A DNA stretch of 64,000 bases from Fibrobacteria bacterium AD312 (GTDB lineage: Bacteria > Fibrobacterota > Fibrobacteria > Fibrobacterales > Fibrobacteraceae), in NCBI GenBank assembly GCA_001462345.1, contig LIUM01000026.1, positions 1-64,000 on the forward strand. Direction: 5' to 3'. The notes beneath the pieces are model-generated. The model saw nothing but the letters and a program-made list of their open reading frames with translations. It searched no databases and had not been told where the DNA came from. How positions within the stretch are numbered: position 1 is the stretch's first letter; each line of letters opens with the position of its first letter. Shown here piece by piece: positions 35,938 through 46,344 of the stretch. A program made the translations under genes and the position numbers.

Positions 35938-36650
35938 TATGCCAAACCTAATCGAAGTTTTAATACTAAGAAAAATGCTTCTGAAATAATTCCACCACTC
36001 ATTTTTGAAGCACCTCGTGTTCTATCGGTGAACACGATTGGTATTTCAGAAACACGTAATCCTTTTTTCCAAATCTTAAACGTTGTTTCTATCTGAAAGC
36101 AATAGCCATCACTTTTCATATCAGATAGATTTAAAGCTTCAAGAGCTTCTCTTCGAAAACACTTAAACCCACCAGTAGCATCACTTACAGGCAATCGAGT
36201 CACTATACGCGTGTATAAATTAGCCCCATAACTTAAAATCAATCGTTTCATGTCCCAGTTAACAACGCTAATTTTTCGATCTAAATAACGACTACCTAAA
36301 ACCAAATCACTAGTCTCGGCCTTTTCTAAAAAGCGAACTAAATCTGTAGGAGCATGACTAAAATCTGCATCCATTTCAAAAATTCGTTCGAAACCCTGTT
36401 CTAAAGCCCACTTAAATCCCATAACATAAGCAGAACCTAATCCCAGTTTACCAGAACGACGTAATATATGAATACGAGGATTTTCATCCGACATTTTTTG
36501 AACGATATCACCAGTACCATCAGGTGAATTATCATCTACTACTAATACTTCTATACACTCGTGTTGAGATAAAATTACTGGCAAAATAAGAGAAATATTC
36601 TCTTTTTCATTGTATGTTGGAACAATGACTAGACTTTTAGGATATTTCAT
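35937..36650 (-). CDS. Polyprenol-phosphate mannose synthase-like GT2 (DPM1 type)
   Basis: Soluble GT2 enzyme expected to move mannose (or another hexose) from a nucleotide sugar to a polyprenyl phosphate on the cytoplasmic face. Motifs are VIVPTYNEKENIS, VLVVDDNSPDGTGDI, FEMDADFSHAPTDL with the metal-binding DAD, LVLGSRY and FTDRTRGASKMSG, matching DPM1 and its bacterial relatives. The best start is ATG 36650 (237 residues): GGAG lies seven bases upstream, and the longer frame to 36695 has none. That ATG overlaps the last 14 bases of the upstream glycosyltransferase gene. Donor identity is inferred from family. Confidence 0.85.
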   Translation of the reverse strand: MKYPKSLVIVPTYNEKENISLILPVILSQHECIEVLVVDDNSPDGTGDIVQKMSDENPRIHILRRSGKLGLGSAYVMGFKWALEQGFERIFEMDADFSHAPTDLVRFLEKAETSDLVLGSRYLDRKISVVNWDMKRLILSYGANLYTRIVTRLPVSDATGGFKCFRREALEALNLSDMKSDGYCFQIETTFKIWKKGLRVSEIPIVFTDRTRGASKMSGGIISEAFFLVLKLRLGLA

Positions 36651-37593
36651 ACGGTTTCTCCAAAGGGAGTGTAAGCTCAGGAAGTACTTCAGCAACTGGA
36701 TATGTCTGTTTTTTATTTTGGTTCATCATCTCTCCTAATAAGCCAAGAGAAATAAACTGAACGCCCATTACAAGAGAAAAACCACCCATGAGTAGTAACG
36801 GACGAACACGAAGAGCTCCTGTTTGAAGCCACTCGATTCCAAAATAGCCTGTAATACCAAGGCCACAAAATACAAAAAGTAAACCGATCAGACCAAAAAA
36901 GTGAAGGGGCTTTGCACCGAAACTTTTTAAGAATAATAATGTCAATAAGTCTAAAAAACCTGAAACCAAACGAGAAACACCGTATTTTGAAACACCATGG
37001 ACTCTGGCTCTATGAGTCACTGGCATTTCAGTAATTCGGAAACCCTGCCACTTCGCCATAACAGGAATAAATCGATGAAAATCACCATATAATGGGATGA
37101 AACGTACTACAGAACTTCGGTAAACTTTAATACCACAATTAAAATCATGGAGACGCTGACCACAAACAAATGATACAGTCAAATTAAACAGTTTAGATGG
37201 CCATGTTTTATGCCATGGATCATGACGACGTTTTTTCCAACCAGAAACCAAATCATAACCACTTTCCAAAATACGAATCATTTTAGGAATTTCTAAAGGG
37301 TCATCTTGTAAATCACCATCAAGAGTAGCGACATAATGCCCTTTCGCCTTTGAAAAGCCTAAGGAAAGTGCTGCCGCTTTTCCACAGTTAAATTGAAAAC
37401 GATACGCACGGATAAAAGAATATTTACTTATTAATGAGGTCAAGACTTCCCAAGAATCATCTCGACTTCCATCATCAATAATGATCACTTCATAAGAATA
37501 ATGAGTGGGCTCTATCGCTGATACGATTTCAGCAAACAAATCAGCAAGATTATCTGCTTCGTCTTTAATAGGTATAACAATACTTAAATCCAT
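36637..37593 (-). CDS. GtrB/ArnC-like polyprenyl-phosphate glycosyltransferase
   Basis: Membrane GT2 enzyme that makes polyprenyl-phosphate sugars. The catalytic part (1-230) has LSIVIPIKDEADNL, VIIIDDGSRDDSW, NCGKAAALSLGFSKA, TLDGDLQDDPLEIP and the acceptor-site region FNCGIKVYRS; two transmembrane helices follow at about 228-252 and 265-290, the topology of GtrB and ArnC. The ATG at 37593 lies 14 bases behind the DUF2723 gene. A second polyprenyl-phosphate sugar synthase follows, so the cluster probably supplies two different lipid-linked sugars to membrane transferases. Confidence 0.88.
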   Translation of the reverse strand: MDLSIVIPIKDEADNLADLFAEIVSAIEPTHYSYEVIIIDDGSRDDSWEVLTSLISKYSFIRAYRFQFNCGKAAALSLGFSKAKGHYVATLDGDLQDDPLEIPKMIRILESGYDLVSGWKKRRHDPWHKTWPSKLFNLTVSFVCGQRLHDFNCGIKVYRSSVVRFIPLYGDFHRFIPVMAKWQGFRITEMPVTHRARVHGVSKYGVSRLVSGFLDLLTLLFLKSFGAKPLHFFGLIGLLFVFCGLGITGYFGIEWLQTGALRVRPLLLMGGFSLVMGVQFISLGLLGEMMNQNKKQTYPVAEVLPELTLPLEKPYEIS

Positions 37594-37607
37594 GGTTATC
37601 TCATTTA

Positions 37608-40600
37608 TTATTCTTGATTCTTTGTTGTTGAAGAATCAGAAATAGACGTATCTTGAGCAGAGTCTTGTGATTCTATTTTCATAACAGGAGTCGCATCTGG
37701 AACACCTTGCATTGACTGAATGCTCATAGATAAACGTCCACGACCTTGATGTTCATATTCAGGAACATTTAGAAGTCCTTTTTCTAAGTATTCCTTTGCT
37801 TTTTGGTATTGACCTGCTGCTTCATAAACAAAAGCTGCAGCCCAATAAGAACGCCACTCATTAGGGAACTGATAAATTCCTTTTTCTAAATAATGAGAAG
37901 CTTGCTTGAGTTTTTCGTCAACCACCAACTTCTTCTCGACTGTATAAGGGCCCGACTTTCTAATCTCTACAATTTGCTCTCTTAAATTAAAGGCAATTTG
38001 CAAGTATAAAGAAGTATAGCTAGATAACAAACGTTCTGTTTCTGTATTAATATAGCATGAGCCATCTCCAAGACAGCGGAATTTATAAACACTATCGATT
38101 AACTTGCCAGAACGCTCCATATCAAAGTCGTTCTGACGAGAAGTAAGATCCCCTTTAATAAAGTTATAAATTAAACCTTCTTGAACCATGTACTTTTCAA
38201 GCCCCATAAAGTTGGATGAGCCAACAGTTGTGGAGAAATGAATTGGACGATCCATATTTTGAATAGCAAGGTCTATGACTAATTTATGTTGAGTTAACAT
38301 TAAGCCAGCTCCAGAACGTTCTTGCCATTCTTTAAAGGCCGTATAAACTTGAAGCATCACTTTAAATTGCATTATTTTCGCGGAATCTAAAGGGACATTT
38401 GATTGAGTAGAATCAGAAGATTCCATTTCTTGAATTCTCTTTTCAAGAATAGGGATCAAAGTATTCGCTTTTTTAATCCATGTAGCAGTCATGTGATTAG
38501 GGTTATTATCGGAAGCATCGCTGATAACCATGTCACGATCAATGCCTTCTTTATCATAACTTAATTTTAAAACTGGTTCATTTTCAAGCATCTGCTTGAT
38601 GTACCAATCTGTATTACCAAGACTTAAATTGACAACACGCACGTCTTTACGAATACCAGCCACTTCTTGAGCAAACCAAAGAGGGAACGTATCATTATCA
38701 CCATTTGTAAATAAAATGGCATTTGGCCTACAACTCTGTAACAAGTTATAAGCATAATCCCATGGAACCCAAAGACCTGAACGATCATGTTCCTTATAGT
38801 TTGAAACGGAAGGAACGATAAGGGCCACTAGCGTTAAAACAGCTGCTACAGGAATTGTAAGAGACATTTGATAAAGAGCAACGAGTAAAACTAAAATACC
38901 TGCACCAATACCAAAAATGAGAGACATGAAAATAAATGCTGGTGTATAGAAATAATCACGTTCGCGAACTTCTAAATGAACAGGCTCAGGGAATGGAGGA
39001 CGTTGCCCCACACGAGCATAAGCGTTTTCGATTTGTCTCCAGTTTTGCCATACAGATGAATTTTCATACTTACGTACATCAGCTTCTGCCGCCGCAATAG
39101 CAGATGGATCTGCGTTATTATAGCGAAGATTAGAAACCGTCTGTTTTGCACGTTCAATATTCTGACGCATATCAATCAAAGCATTTGCATTGGGCACAGA
39201 ACTGATAGCGATTCCGCTTCGGTTAAGATCCGTTACATTACGAGACATGGCTTTCATCCAATAGTCATAATCTCGTTTTTCCATTCTGGTGCCATCGGCA
39301 AAGTTGATATAAAATATCAAGCCTAAAGAGCAAAGAACATAGAGCACAGAAAGGTATGCACCCAATTTGTGATGTCTGCGATAAACAAAAACGCATACAG
39401 CAATAATTAAGCCATTAAAGAATAAAAACCAAAGAGCTTGAACAAAAGTATGATCTCCCATCACCGTCATTTGTGTAGGGAAATCGATACCCAAGCGAGT
39501 TTGTGGCTGATTTTCGGAAGCATCAAAAGAGTAAAGGCCCCTGGATGAATTTACACCACCTACTTTGAACGGTAAATATTGAGCAATTTGATAACCACCA
39601 AAGCCCATATTTGGGAAACTTAAGATTTGATGAGAAAGTTGAGCTCGGCGATAGAAAGCTCTACTAATCATGCTTTCAGAGCCATATTGTTTACGTTCAA
39701 TAAAATTATTAAAAGCAACCCAATTTTCATCTTTTAATAAATTACCAAGTTGTAAATTTCCCTGTTCATCACGGATATTAATTTCTGGATTATTCTCATC
39801 AATAATTGGGTTTAACTCTGAACGAATAGGGATATATAAATGCGTGCTATAACCAATCAAAGCCACAAATGTAAAAGCAAAAGCGAGTCGCACATAACGC
39901 ATCACTGGAACAGAAAAAGGTTTTGTTAAAGTTAAAATGAGTAATGCAAGTAAAGTCACTAATGAAATAGAAATAAATCCTGAGACATAATAAATCACAG
40001 AACAAAGAAGTACACCTGTAATCCAGATAGGCGTTTTTTGTTTAATCTTATTAAAATCAGCGATTAAAATTAAAACAAAAAGAGCTGGGATAGTAAGCAT
40101 TGTATATAAGTGAGCGCCTACCCCTAAGAATGCGATATAACAAATAAAAATTAAAATACGATCACCTTGTTCTTTTTCGCGACGATCATACCACACTAAA
40201 CCAAGATAAGAAACCAAAACAAGGATAAACATGGCAACACCGTATACTTCAGCTTCCACGGCATTAAACCAGAATGTATCAGAGAACGTGAGTAAAAAGC
40301 CAGAGACTAAACCAGCGGTGCCAAGAACAATATAACGAGTAGTTTTTGATAGTTTTGAGGCTAAAGAATCCTTAGCTAAAACCTTGGTAAGTAAGTCCCA
40401 AGCAAACAGCGAAATTAAATACACGGTGGCAGCAGAACTCACAACTGAAATGTAATTAACTCTTTTTGCTATTTCTTCTACAAAAGGAAGAATCACTATT
40501 ACAAATCGTGCAAAAAAGACAAAGAACGGAGTTCCAGGAGGATGAGGAATACCTAACGTATTTGCACACGCGATAAATTCACCACAATCCCAAAAGCTTA

Positions 40601-40694
40601 CCGTTGGCGCCATTGTCATTGCATAAACAATAAAAGCAACTAATGCAGTAAATCCAGCGACTAGATGTTTAATCCATTTTTCGTTTTTAAGCAC
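37608..40694 (-). CDS. DUF2723 membrane protein, probable GT-C glycosyltransferase
   Basis: Large polytopic membrane protein (1028 residues) of the DUF2723 family, to which human TMEM260, a protein O-mannosyltransferase, belongs. The start MAPTVSFWDCGEFIACA and LGIPHPPGTP is the family signature, with acidic D/E residues in the first loop as in GT-C enzymes. About a dozen transmembrane helices occupy the first two thirds; a soluble region with RPNAILFTNGDNDTFPLW follows, and the C-terminus (about 950-1000) contains a TPR-like pair (YLEKGIYQF, AKEYLEKGLLNV). GTG 40694 has AGAGGAG six bases upstream. Adjacent polyprenyl-phosphate sugar synthases make a lipid-linked donor plausible. Confidence 0.85.
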   Translation of the reverse strand: MLKNEKWIKHLVAGFTALVAFIVYAMTMAPTVSFWDCGEFIACANTLGIPHPPGTPFFVFFARFVIVILPFVEEIAKRVNYISVVSSAATVYLISLFAWDLLTKVLAKDSLASKLSKTTRYIVLGTAGLVSGFLLTFSDTFWFNAVEAEVYGVAMFILVLVSYLGLVWYDRREKEQGDRILIFICYIAFLGVGAHLYTMLTIPALFVLILIADFNKIKQKTPIWITGVLLCSVIYYVSGFISISLVTLLALLILTLTKPFSVPVMRYVRLAFAFTFVALIGYSTHLYIPIRSELNPIIDENNPEINIRDEQGNLQLGNLLKDENWVAFNNFIERKQYGSESMISRAFYRRAQLSHQILSFPNMGFGGYQIAQYLPFKVGGVNSSRGLYSFDASENQPQTRLGIDFPTQMTVMGDHTFVQALWFLFFNGLIIAVCVFVYRRHHKLGAYLSVLYVLCSLGLIFYINFADGTRMEKRDYDYWMKAMSRNVTDLNRSGIAISSVPNANALIDMRQNIERAKQTVSNLRYNNADPSAIAAAEADVRKYENSSVWQNWRQIENAYARVGQRPPFPEPVHLEVRERDYFYTPAFIFMSLIFGIGAGILVLLVALYQMSLTIPVAAVLTLVALIVPSVSNYKEHDRSGLWVPWDYAYNLLQSCRPNAILFTNGDNDTFPLWFAQEVAGIRKDVRVVNLSLGNTDWYIKQMLENEPVLKLSYDKEGIDRDMVISDASDNNPNHMTATWIKKANTLIPILEKRIQEMESSDSTQSNVPLDSAKIMQFKVMLQVYTAFKEWQERSGAGLMLTQHKLVIDLAIQNMDRPIHFSTTVGSSNFMGLEKYMVQEGLIYNFIKGDLTSRQNDFDMERSGKLIDSVYKFRCLGDGSCYINTETERLLSSYTSLYLQIAFNLREQIVEIRKSGPYTVEKKLVVDEKLKQASHYLEKGIYQFPNEWRSYWAAAFVYEAAGQYQKAKEYLEKGLLNVPEYEHQGRGRLSMSIQSMQGVPDATPVMKIESQDSAQDTSISDSSTTKNQE

Positions 40695-40697
40695 GTC

Positions 40698-41138
40698 TTA
40701 CTCCTCTCGAGATTTTTGATCAATAAACATTTGATGACTTTTAGCATACACATCTAAAAGTCCATTAATAAAGCGGGCAGAATCATCTGTGCTAAATTTA
40801 TTAGCAATTTGAACAGCTTCTTGAATGATCACCTTTACAGGGATCTCTTTTTTATAAAGCAGTTCGATGAAAGCTATTTCCAAAATAATTTTATCCAAAA
40901 TAGGCATACGGTCTATTTTCCAGCTATGAGATAAGCCTTCAATCACCTCAACCAATTCTTTTCGATGTTCAAGCACAAGATCTACTAGAGACATCCCATA
41001 CTTTTTCAAATCATCTTGTATTGGCTGACTTTGTAAAATCCCAGGTAAACATTCTCCTGGAGTACCAGAAGTCAATTCCATGGCATACAACAATTGCATA
41101 GCAAAAACACGCGAAGGCCTTTTACTTACTGTACTCAT
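40698..41138 (-). CDS. nusB: Transcription antitermination protein NusB
   Basis: All-helical 146-residue factor that binds boxA RNA with NusE (S10) in antitermination of rRNA transcription. Family landmarks are the start KRPSRVFAMQLLYAME, the central ILDKIILEIAFIELLY and the C-terminal SARFINGLLDVYAK. Its ATG overlaps the ribH stop (ATGA), the common ribH-nusB arrangement, and it ends 3 bases before the DUF2723 gene. Confidence 0.95.
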   Translation of the reverse strand: MSTVSKRPSRVFAMQLLYAMELTSGTPGECLPGILQSQPIQDDLKKYGMSLVDLVLEHRKELVEVIEGLSHSWKIDRMPILDKIILEIAFIELLYKKEIPVKVIIQEAVQIANKFSTDDSARFINGLLDVYAKSHQMFIDQKSREE

Positions 41139-41614
41139 TTTATTTTCTTATAAAGGTTAATCATTTCTACTAATGCTTCTGCTGTTTCAGCACCTTTATT
41201 GCCTGATTTTAAACCAGAACGGTTCATGGCCTGCTCCACATTCTCTGTTGTTAGTACCCCAAAAAGAACAGGGATATCACTATTAGCTGCAAGAGAAGCG
41301 ACACCACTAGCCACTGCATTAACAACCACATCAAAATGAGGTGTTTCTCCGCGAATCACTGCACCTAAAGTAAGAATGGCATCATACTTCTTTGATTGTA
41401 TTAATTGACGGCAAGTCCCTGGAATTTCAAAAGCGCCTGGAACACGAACGACTGTAATCGTTTTTGAAGAAACTCCAAGAGCCTTCAATTTATATAAAGC
41501 ACCGTTAAGTAAAGCTTCTGTAATCGTCTCATTAAAACGAGAAACGACTATTGCCACACGAGCCTCTTTACCACAAAGGCTCACTTCTATTTCTTCTACT
41601 TCTCTATTCATCAT
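41135..41614 (-). CDS. ribH: 6,7-dimethyl-8-ribityllumazine synthase
   Basis: Penultimate riboflavin enzyme, which condenses 5-amino-6-ribitylaminouracil with dihydroxybutanone phosphate; it forms large icosahedral or pentameric assemblies. Diagnostic stretches are [41 protein letters not shown] with the catalytic histidine, and [15 protein letters not shown]. At 159 residues it has normal length. Start and stop overlap the neighbouring ribBA and nusB genes by 4 bases each. Confidence 0.97.
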   Translation of the reverse strand: MMNREVEEIEVSLCGKEARVAIVVSRFNETITEALLNGALYKLKALGVSSKTITVVRVPGAFEIPGTCRQLIQSKKYDAILTLGAVIRGETPHFDVVVNAVASGVASLAANSDIPVLFGVLTTENVEQAMNRSGLKSGNKGAETAEALVEMINLYKKIK

Positions 41615-42828
41615 GACTTTACTTCCTTTTCGGAAAAGTTCAAAACATGTCCCATTTTATTCTTTTTTGTTTCTAAATAAAAACGATTATCATCGGTCGG
41701 GTTTATTTCTATAGGAACCCGTTCTACAATTTCTAAACCATAACCTTTAATACCAGTGACCTTAGTTGGATTATTCGTTAAAAGCCTTATTTGACGAACT
41801 CCAATATCTGCAAGTATCTGAGCACCAATTCCATATTCACGTATATCCGATTTGAAGCCTAATTGAAGATTAGCTTCTACAGTATCTAAACCTTGTTGTT
41901 GTAACTCATAGGCTTTTAGTTTATTACAAAGACCAATTCCACGACCTTCATGGCCTCGCATGTAAAGGAATACTCCCCCATGCTCAGCAATAAAACGCAT
42001 CGCAGCATCTAGTTGTTCGCCGCAATCACAACGTCTAGAACCAAAAATATCTCCAGTCAAACACTCACTATGCACACGTACGTAAACTGGTTTTGAATAA
42101 TCTAAATCACCACTTACCCATGCGACATGTTCAATTCCATCGGTAATACTACGATAGCCATAAACCTTGAACTCACCATATTTGGTAGGCACACTTGGAG
42201 TGGCCACTCGTTCTACTAATTTTTCTGTACGTAATCTATAAGCAATTAAATCCCGAATAGAGATTAATTTCAAATTATGTTTTTTGGCCATTTTTTCTAA
42301 ATCTGGTAAACGCGCCATAGAGCCGTCTTCATTCATGATCTCAATCAAAGCGGCGGCTGGTTGAAAACCTGCTAATTTGGCAAGGTCAACGGCGGCTTCT
42401 GTATGGCCTGCTCGACGAAGTACACCTTCATCTTGAGCGTAAAGAGGAGAAATGTGTCCAGGACGCCCAAACGTGGTTGGCACAGAAGAAGGATCAGCAA
42501 GAGCTTGAATAGTGGCTGCTCGATCAGCAGCAGAAACACCTGTAGTACAGCCTTCAATTTTATCCACCATGACTGTAAAAGGAGTGCCTAAAATAGAAGT
42601 ATTTTCTTGTGTTTGACGAGTTAAACCGAGAGCTTTACATCTGGAGATAGATAAAGGAGCACAAAGAACGCCACGTCCTTCTTTTAACATAAAATTAACC
42701 GCTTCGGGCGTCACTTTTTCAGCAGCAATAATAAAATCGCCTTCATTTTCTCGATCTTCATCATCAACTACAATTAAAAACTTTCCATTTCGGAAATCTT
42801 CAATTGCTTCTTCAATTGTATTAAGCAA
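41611..42828 (-). CDS. ribBA: Bifunctional RibBA (DHBP synthase / GTP cyclohydrolase II)
   Basis: Supplies both branches of riboflavin synthesis. Residues 1-200 are 3,4-dihydroxy-2-butanone 4-phosphate synthase ([41 protein letters not shown]). Residues about 205-405 are GTP cyclohydrolase II with the zinc site [18 protein letters not shown] and the GTP-binding [10 protein letters not shown]. The ATG overlaps the ribE end by 8 bases. All catalytic landmarks of both halves are intact. Confidence 0.97.
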   Translation of the reverse strand: MLNTIEEAIEDFRNGKFLIVVDDEDRENEGDFIIAAEKVTPEAVNFMLKEGRGVLCAPLSISRCKALGLTRQTQENTSILGTPFTVMVDKIEGCTTGVSAADRAATIQALADPSSVPTTFGRPGHISPLYAQDEGVLRRAGHTEAAVDLAKLAGFQPAAALIEIMNEDGSMARLPDLEKMAKKHNLKLISIRDLIAYRLRTEKLVERVATPSVPTKYGEFKVYGYRSITDGIEHVAWVSGDLDYSKPVYVRVHSECLTGDIFGSRRCDCGEQLDAAMRFIAEHGGVFLYMRGHEGRGIGLCNKLKAYELQQQGLDTVEANLQLGFKSDIREYGIGAQILADIGVRQIRLLTNNPTKVTGIKGYGLEIVERVPIEINPTDDNRFYLETKKNKMGHVLNFSEKEVKS

Positions 42829-43420
42829 GTTTCGCTTCCTTTAAATAATTTTCTACGTACTTTCCAATCATATCCACTTCGATATTAACAAGAGAGCCGA
42901 TTTTCCAATGAGCTAAATTTGTTTTCAATAATGTTTCAGGAATTATAGCGACAATAATTCCCTTCTCTGTTTTTTCTGCAACCGTTAAGCTTATTCCATT
43001 TAACGTAACAGAACCTCGTTGAATAATATAACAACGCAAATTATTTGGGATTTCAAGCTCTACTTCAATTCCAGTTTCTCGTTCGAAACGAGAAATGACT
43101 TTTACAGCATGATCCACATGTCCCATTACAAAATGCCCGCCCATTAAACTTTGAGGAGTACAAGGCAGTTCTAAATTCACTAAATCACCAACTTGAGCCT
43201 GACTAAAAGCAGAGTTTTTTACGGTCTGATGAATCAAACAAAAAGTGGCCTCATCTTCAGTACAATTTTCAATAGTCAAGCAAACGCCATTATTTGCAAC
43301 GCTATCTCCCACCTTACTATCTTTAAAAAATTGTGAAGCAAAAAGACGCATAGATAAAGCATCTCCACGCCATTCGAGAGAAAGTATCTTTCCGGTTGCT
43401 TGAATAATTCCTGTAAACAT
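42821..43420 (-). CDS. ribE: Riboflavin synthase, alpha subunit
   Basis: Last riboflavin enzyme, dismutating two lumazines to riboflavin. [12 protein letters not shown] is the typical start, and two lumazine-binding repeats are seen: [12 protein letters not shown] and [11 protein letters not shown] in the first, [10 protein letters not shown] in the second. Length 199 is typical. First gene of the ribE-ribBA-ribH-nusB operon. I looked for an FMN riboswitch in the 228 bases upstream and did not recognise one. Confidence 0.96.
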   Translation of the reverse strand: MFTGIIQATGKILSLEWRGDALSMRLFASQFFKDSKVGDSVANNGVCLTIENCTEDEATFCLIHQTVKNSAFSQAQVGDLVNLELPCTPQSLMGGHFVMGHVDHAVKVISRFERETGIEVELEIPNNLRCYIIQRGSVTLNGISLTVAEKTEKGIIVAIIPETLLKTNLAHWKIGSLVNIEVDMIGKYVENYLKEAKLA

Positions 43421-43591
43421 ACGAGGTAAAATTAGAAAAAAAAAGAATGTCAGAGTAAAGAATGGAAAGAATCTCGCCTAAATTAAGTTAGTTTCTTCGC
43501 TTTACCCTATTGTTACTTTTAGCAACCCTTTTCTTGACCCTTGAAGTGAAACGATTATAGGGGCTTTCTTTTTTAGAAAATTATTTTTAAA

Positions 43592-43628
43592 CAAAAAAAA
43601 TAGGGCCTTTTTTGAAAAAAGCCCTATT
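43592..43628 (-). terminator. Rho-independent terminator of ndk-sdhCAB
   Basis: On the - strand AATAGGGC plus a T-run pairs with an A-run plus GGCCCTATT, and the stem is followed by at least seven T. It lies 21 bases after the iron-sulfur subunit stop codon. Confidence 0.8.
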
Positions 43629-43648
43629 GATAATACTAGATAAAAGAA

Positions 43649-44431
43649 TTACATGTCTTCGCCGTAAACTTTTTCTGCATAAAGAGCTGTGGCACCTAGG
43701 TATTCGCGATTCATTTTTGCAATGAAATCTACGGTGATACTCTTAGGGCATGCTGCTTGACATTCGTAGAGATTAGAGCAGTTACCAAAGCCTTCTTTAT
43801 CCATTTGTGCCACCATGGCAAGTACACGCTTTTTAGCTTCTACTTTACCTTGAGGCAAATAGCTTAAGTGGCTTACTTTTGCAGCTACAAAAAGCATAGC
43901 GGAAGAGTTCTTACAAGCGGCAACGCAAGCACCGCAACCAACACAAGCGGCAGCATCAAAAGCACGATCGGCTTGGTCTTTTGGTACAGCAATGGTCGCT
44001 GCATCTGGAGCAGAGCCTGTATTCACGCTCACAAAACCACCAGCTTGGATAATGCGATCAAATGCAGAGCGATCTACAGCACAGTCCCGAATGACAGGAA
44101 ATGCTGAAGCACGCCAAGGTTCAATTACAATGGTATCGCCATCTTTAAATTTGCGCATATGTAACTGACATGTGGTGATCGCATGGTCAGGCCCATGAGG
44201 CATACCATTAATCACGAGAGAGCACATACCACAAATGCCTTCACGACAGTCATGATCGAAAGCAAAACCTTCTTTACCTTCTTTCATTTGTTGTTCATTG
44301 ACAGTGTCAAGCATTTCTAGGAAAGACATATCTGGAGAAATGCCACCTATTTTAACTGTTTCAAACTGTCCTTTCGATTTGGAATCTTTTTGACGCCAAA
44401 TTTTCAGAGTCAAATTCATATTACCACTCAT
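43649..44431 (-). CDS. sdhB: Succinate dehydrogenase/fumarate reductase iron-sulfur subunit
   Basis: Electron-transfer subunit with three iron-sulfur clusters. The 2Fe-2S site is CREGICGMC plus a later cysteine (TTCQLH); the other clusters use [11 protein letters not shown] and [12 protein letters not shown]. Length 260 fits the type B family found in Bacteroidota and Fibrobacterota. Its ATG shares a base with the flavoprotein stop. In Fibrobacter the complex is expected to reduce fumarate to succinate, the main fermentation product; direction cannot be read from sequence, so frdB is an equal name. Confidence 0.95.
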   Translation of the reverse strand: MSGNMNLTLKIWRQKDSKSKGQFETVKIGGISPDMSFLEMLDTVNEQQMKEGKEGFAFDHDCREGICGMCSLVINGMPHGPDHAITTCQLHMRKFKDGDTIVIEPWRASAFPVIRDCAVDRSAFDRIIQAGGFVSVNTGSAPDAATIAVPKDQADRAFDAAACVGCGACVAACKNSSAMLFVAAKVSHLSYLPQGKVEAKKRVLAMVAQMDKEGFGNCSNLYECQAACPKSITVDFIAKMNREYLGATALYAEKVYGEDM

Positions 44432-46344
44432 TATTTATAACTCCGGGTCACAAGGTGAACGTTTTCAAATGTTAAAGGTTCTTTAGATAATTCAGGTTTT
44501 TGATTATTGCCCTTATATTCCCAAGCACCAACATAGCAGAATTTTTCATCATCGCGTTTTGCTTCGCCTTCTTCTGTTTGGCTTTCCTCACGGAAATGGC
44601 CACCACAAGATTCTTCACGATGTAAAGCATCTTGAGCCATTAATTCACCAAATTCAAGGAAATCAGCTAAACGGCTAGCATGCTCAAGATTCTGGTTAAA
44701 GGATCCTTCACTGCCAAGAACATTTACATTCTTCCAGAATTCTTCACGTAACTCAGGAATTAAAGCCAAGGCTTTCTCTAAGCCAGCTTTATTACGTCCC
44801 ATACCTACGTTTTCCCACATGATGTGGCCAAGTTCACGATGAATATCAGAAACAGTACGCTTTCCTTTAATATTTAAAAGCTTATGAATACGTTCTGAAG
44901 ATTCTTTCTTTGAAACTTCAAATTCTTTTTCAGTAGAAGAAATTTTCTCAAGTTTTGTGCTTGCAAAATAACCACCAATGGTATAAGGAATCACAAAATA
45001 ACCATCAGCTAAACCCTGCATAAGAGCAGATGCTCCTAAACGGTTAGCACCATGATCAGAGAAGTTTGCTTCGCCAAGAACAAAGCATCCAGGAATAGTA
45101 CTCATTAAGTTATAATCAACCCATAGACCACCCATTGTATAGTGGACTGCAGGGAAAATACGCATAGGTACTTTATATGGATTCTCATCGGTAATCTTTT
45201 CGTACATTTGGAAGAGGTTACCATACTTTGCACTGACAGCAGAAACACCTAAACGCTTGATGGCATCAGAGAAGTCTAAGTAAACAGCTAATTTAGATTG
45301 ACCAACACCCATTCCGTTATCGCAAACGTTTTTAGCATTACGGCTAGCTACGTCACGAGGCACTAAATTACCAAAGCTTGGGTATTTTTCTTCTAGATAA
45401 TAAAATCTTTCTGATTCAGGAATTTGATCTGGAGAACGAGTGTCTCCAGCCTTTTTTGGAACCCAAACACGGCCATCATTTCGAAGAGATTCACTCATCA
45501 AAGTTAATTTAGACTGATGGTCTCCTGTGACAGGAATACAGGTTGGATGGATTTGAGTATAGCAAGGATTAGCAAATACAGCACCCTTTTTATATGCACT
45601 CCAAGCAGCAGAAACGTTAGAACCCTTTGCGTTAGTGGAGAGATAAAAGACGTTACCATAACCACCAGAGCATAGACATACGGCATCAGCTTCATGGCTT
45701 TCAAGTTCACCAGTAACGAGGTTGCGCACGATAATACCACGAGCCTTACCATCGATCACCACTAAGTCTTGCATATCGCGACGTGGGAACATTTTCACTG
45801 TTCCCTTAGCGACTTGGCGCATCATTGCTTGATAAGCACCAATTAAAAGTTGTTGACCAGTCTGGCCACGAGCATAAAATGTACGTGAAACTTGAGCACC
45901 ACCAAAAGAGCGGTTATCTAAAAGACCACCGTAATCTCTTCCAAAAGGAACACCTTGAGCCACACATTGGTCGATAATCAAATTTGAGCATTCAGCTAAA
46001 CGATGAACGTTGGCTTCACGAGCACGGAAGTCACCACCTTTTACTGTATCATAGAATAAACGATATACGGAGTCGCCATCGTTAGTATAATTTTTTGCCG
46101 CATTAATACCGCCTTGAGCAGCAATAGAGTGAGCACGACGAGGACTATCTTGAATACAGAAAGCCTTAACGTTATACCCTAATTCACCAAGTGAAGCTGC
46201 AGCAGAAGCACCAGCAAGACCTGTACCAACGACGATCACAGTAAACTTACGTTTGTTTGCTGGGTTTACAAGCTTCAATTCAAATTTATGACGAGTCCAT
46301 TTTTCACTAATCGGACCACCTGGGATTTTAGAATCGAGAATCAT
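44431..46344 (-). CDS. sdhA: Succinate dehydrogenase/fumarate reductase flavoprotein subunit
   Basis: Catalytic subunit with covalent [22 protein letters not shown] is the FAD-binding Rossmann motif; the covalent FAD histidine lies in [15 protein letters not shown]; the active-site region includes HPTCIP and MGGLWVDYN, and [17 protein letters not shown] is the conserved dinucleotide-binding end. Length 637 fits type B enzymes. Start and stop each share one base with the neighbouring subunit genes, indicating tight co-translation. Confidence 0.97.
   Translation of the reverse strand: MILDSKIPGGPISEKWTRHKFELKLVNPANKRKFTVIVVGTGLAGASAAASLGELGYNVKAFCIQDSPRRAHSIAAQGGINAAKNYTNDGDSVYRLFYDTVKGGDFRAREANVHRLAECSNLIIDQCVAQGVPFGRDYGGLLDNRSFGGAQVSRTFYARGQTGQQLLIGAYQAMMRQVAKGTVKMFPRRDMQDLVVIDGKARGIIVRNLVTGELESHEADAVCLCSGGYGNVFYLSTNAKGSNVSAAWSAYKKGAVFANPCYTQIHPTCIPVTGDHQSKLTLMSESLRNDGRVWVPKKAGDTRSPDQIPESERFYYLEEKYPSFGNLVPRDVASRNAKNVCDNGMGVGQSKLAVYLDFSDAIKRLGVSAVSAKYGNLFQMYEKITDENPYKVPMRIFPAVHYTMGGLWVDYNLMSTIPGCFVLGEANFSDHGANRLGASALMQGLADGYFVIPYTIGGYFASTKLEKISSTEKEFEVSKKESSERIHKLLNIKGKRTVSDIHRELGHIMWENVGMGRNKAGLEKALALIPELREEFWKNVNVLGSEGSFNQNLEHASRLADFLEFGELMAQDALHREESCGGHFREESQTEEGEAKRDDEKFCYVGAWEYKGNNQKPELSKEPLTFENVHLVTRSYK

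Noticed and set aside
43421-43648. FMN riboswitch upstream of ribE
   Set aside because: The conserved RFN elements, such as a CTTCGGGGCAGGG-like core, are not present on the - strand.
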